A stretch of 35,719 bases of DNA, from positions 1 through 35,719 of the forward strand of contig NZ_JAUCGJ010000048.1 in assembly GCF_030378065.1 (NCBI RefSeq). Reading direction: 5' to 3'. Within the stretch, counting starts at the first letter, position 1; every line of letters starts with the position of its first letter. Of this stretch, positions 35,598 through 35,719 are shown piece by piece. A model generated the notes under the pieces. It ran no database searches and was not told the origin of the DNA. It saw only the letters and a program-made list of their open reading frames with translations. This DNA comes from Candidatus Venteria ishoeyi (GTDB lineage: Bacteria; Pseudomonadota; Gammaproteobacteria; Beggiatoales; Beggiatoaceae). Position numbers and translations under genes: made by a program.

Positions 35598-35719
35598 GAG
35601 TGAGGATGAAATAAATGCAGAAACTGGGCGCAGGATTTTTATTCATTTTCAAGGCGTGAAAACAGGCGCATAGCAAGCTATGTAACTGTTTTCACAACGC
35701 AGAAAATGGAGGAAAAGAC
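35598..35719 (+). mobile_element. MITE-like element, copy 3 (cut by the window end)
   Basis: It begins GAGTGAGGATGAAATAAATG after TTTAG and follows the 4009 copy almost base for base, with GAAAACAG and CTGTTTTC arms and the CATAGC/GCTATG inner stem. It runs to the last base of the window, so the right end is not seen. It lies about 50 bp after the sRNA terminator. Confidence 0.82.

Overview
The window looks like a chromosomal segment of a sulfur-oxidising gammaproteobacterium of the Thiotrichales/Beggiatoa type. The basis is an aprBA operon (adenylylsulfate reductase), haemagglutinin-like exoproteins fused to caspase-like CHAT domains, several large hybrid histidine kinases, c-di-GMP enzymes and much transposon debris. 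The assignment is an inference from gene content. I saw no rRNA, tRNA or CRISPR array.

Layout. 1-4600: an M50-like membrane peptidase, trkH and a lone ccmA on the minus strand, then a membrane-anchored endonuclease/exonuclease/phosphatase gene on the plus strand. That gene is split by a 156-bp MITE-like element flanked by a perfect 5-bp duplication; two relatives of the element lie at 994 and 35598. 4752-6209: a REC-GAF-GGDEF diguanylate cyclase. 6284-14071: two haemagglutinin-type exoprotein genes sharing about 2.6 kb of almost identical DNA. The first ends in a TPR/CHAT protease module and the second ends in a short different tail. 14204-20610 (minus): a 14-repeat propeller hybrid histidine kinase overlapping a secreted TPR-CHAT protein gene by ATGA. 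20576-21076: a small secreted protein of unknown function. 21264-23900 (minus): aprBA with a strong terminator. 24326-28903: a methyltransferase with a regulatory domain, then a minus-strand run of an ICMT-like methyltransferase, an orphan tssA, a zinc-ribbon protein and an ABC-2 permease. 28994-34110: a three-gene cassette of PhnD-like binding protein, hybrid kinase with HPt, and REC-HD-GYP phosphodiesterase. 34161-35032: an internally deleted IS with matching terminal inverted repeats. 35085-35719: a small conserved-looking protein gene, an apparently non-coding transcript unit, and the third MITE copy.

How the genes may work together. The PhnD-like protein probably senses a ligand in the periplasm and signals through the kinase to the HD-GYP enzyme, with the GGDEF protein at 4752 acting in the opposite direction on c-di-GMP. 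The propeller kinase and the CHAT protein are translationally coupled and lie next to the FHA-CHAT genes. This suggests a signal-controlled extracytoplasmic caspase-like protease and adhesin locus (inference).

The least expected signal is in the gene-less stretch 35322-35597. A perfect sigma-54 -24/-12 promoter (35374-35390) is followed by about 145 nt that fold into four consecutive hairpins. The last two look like Rho-independent terminators, and two of the hairpins carry the same sequence in their 10-nt loops. I interpret this as an unannotated RpoN-dependent small RNA.
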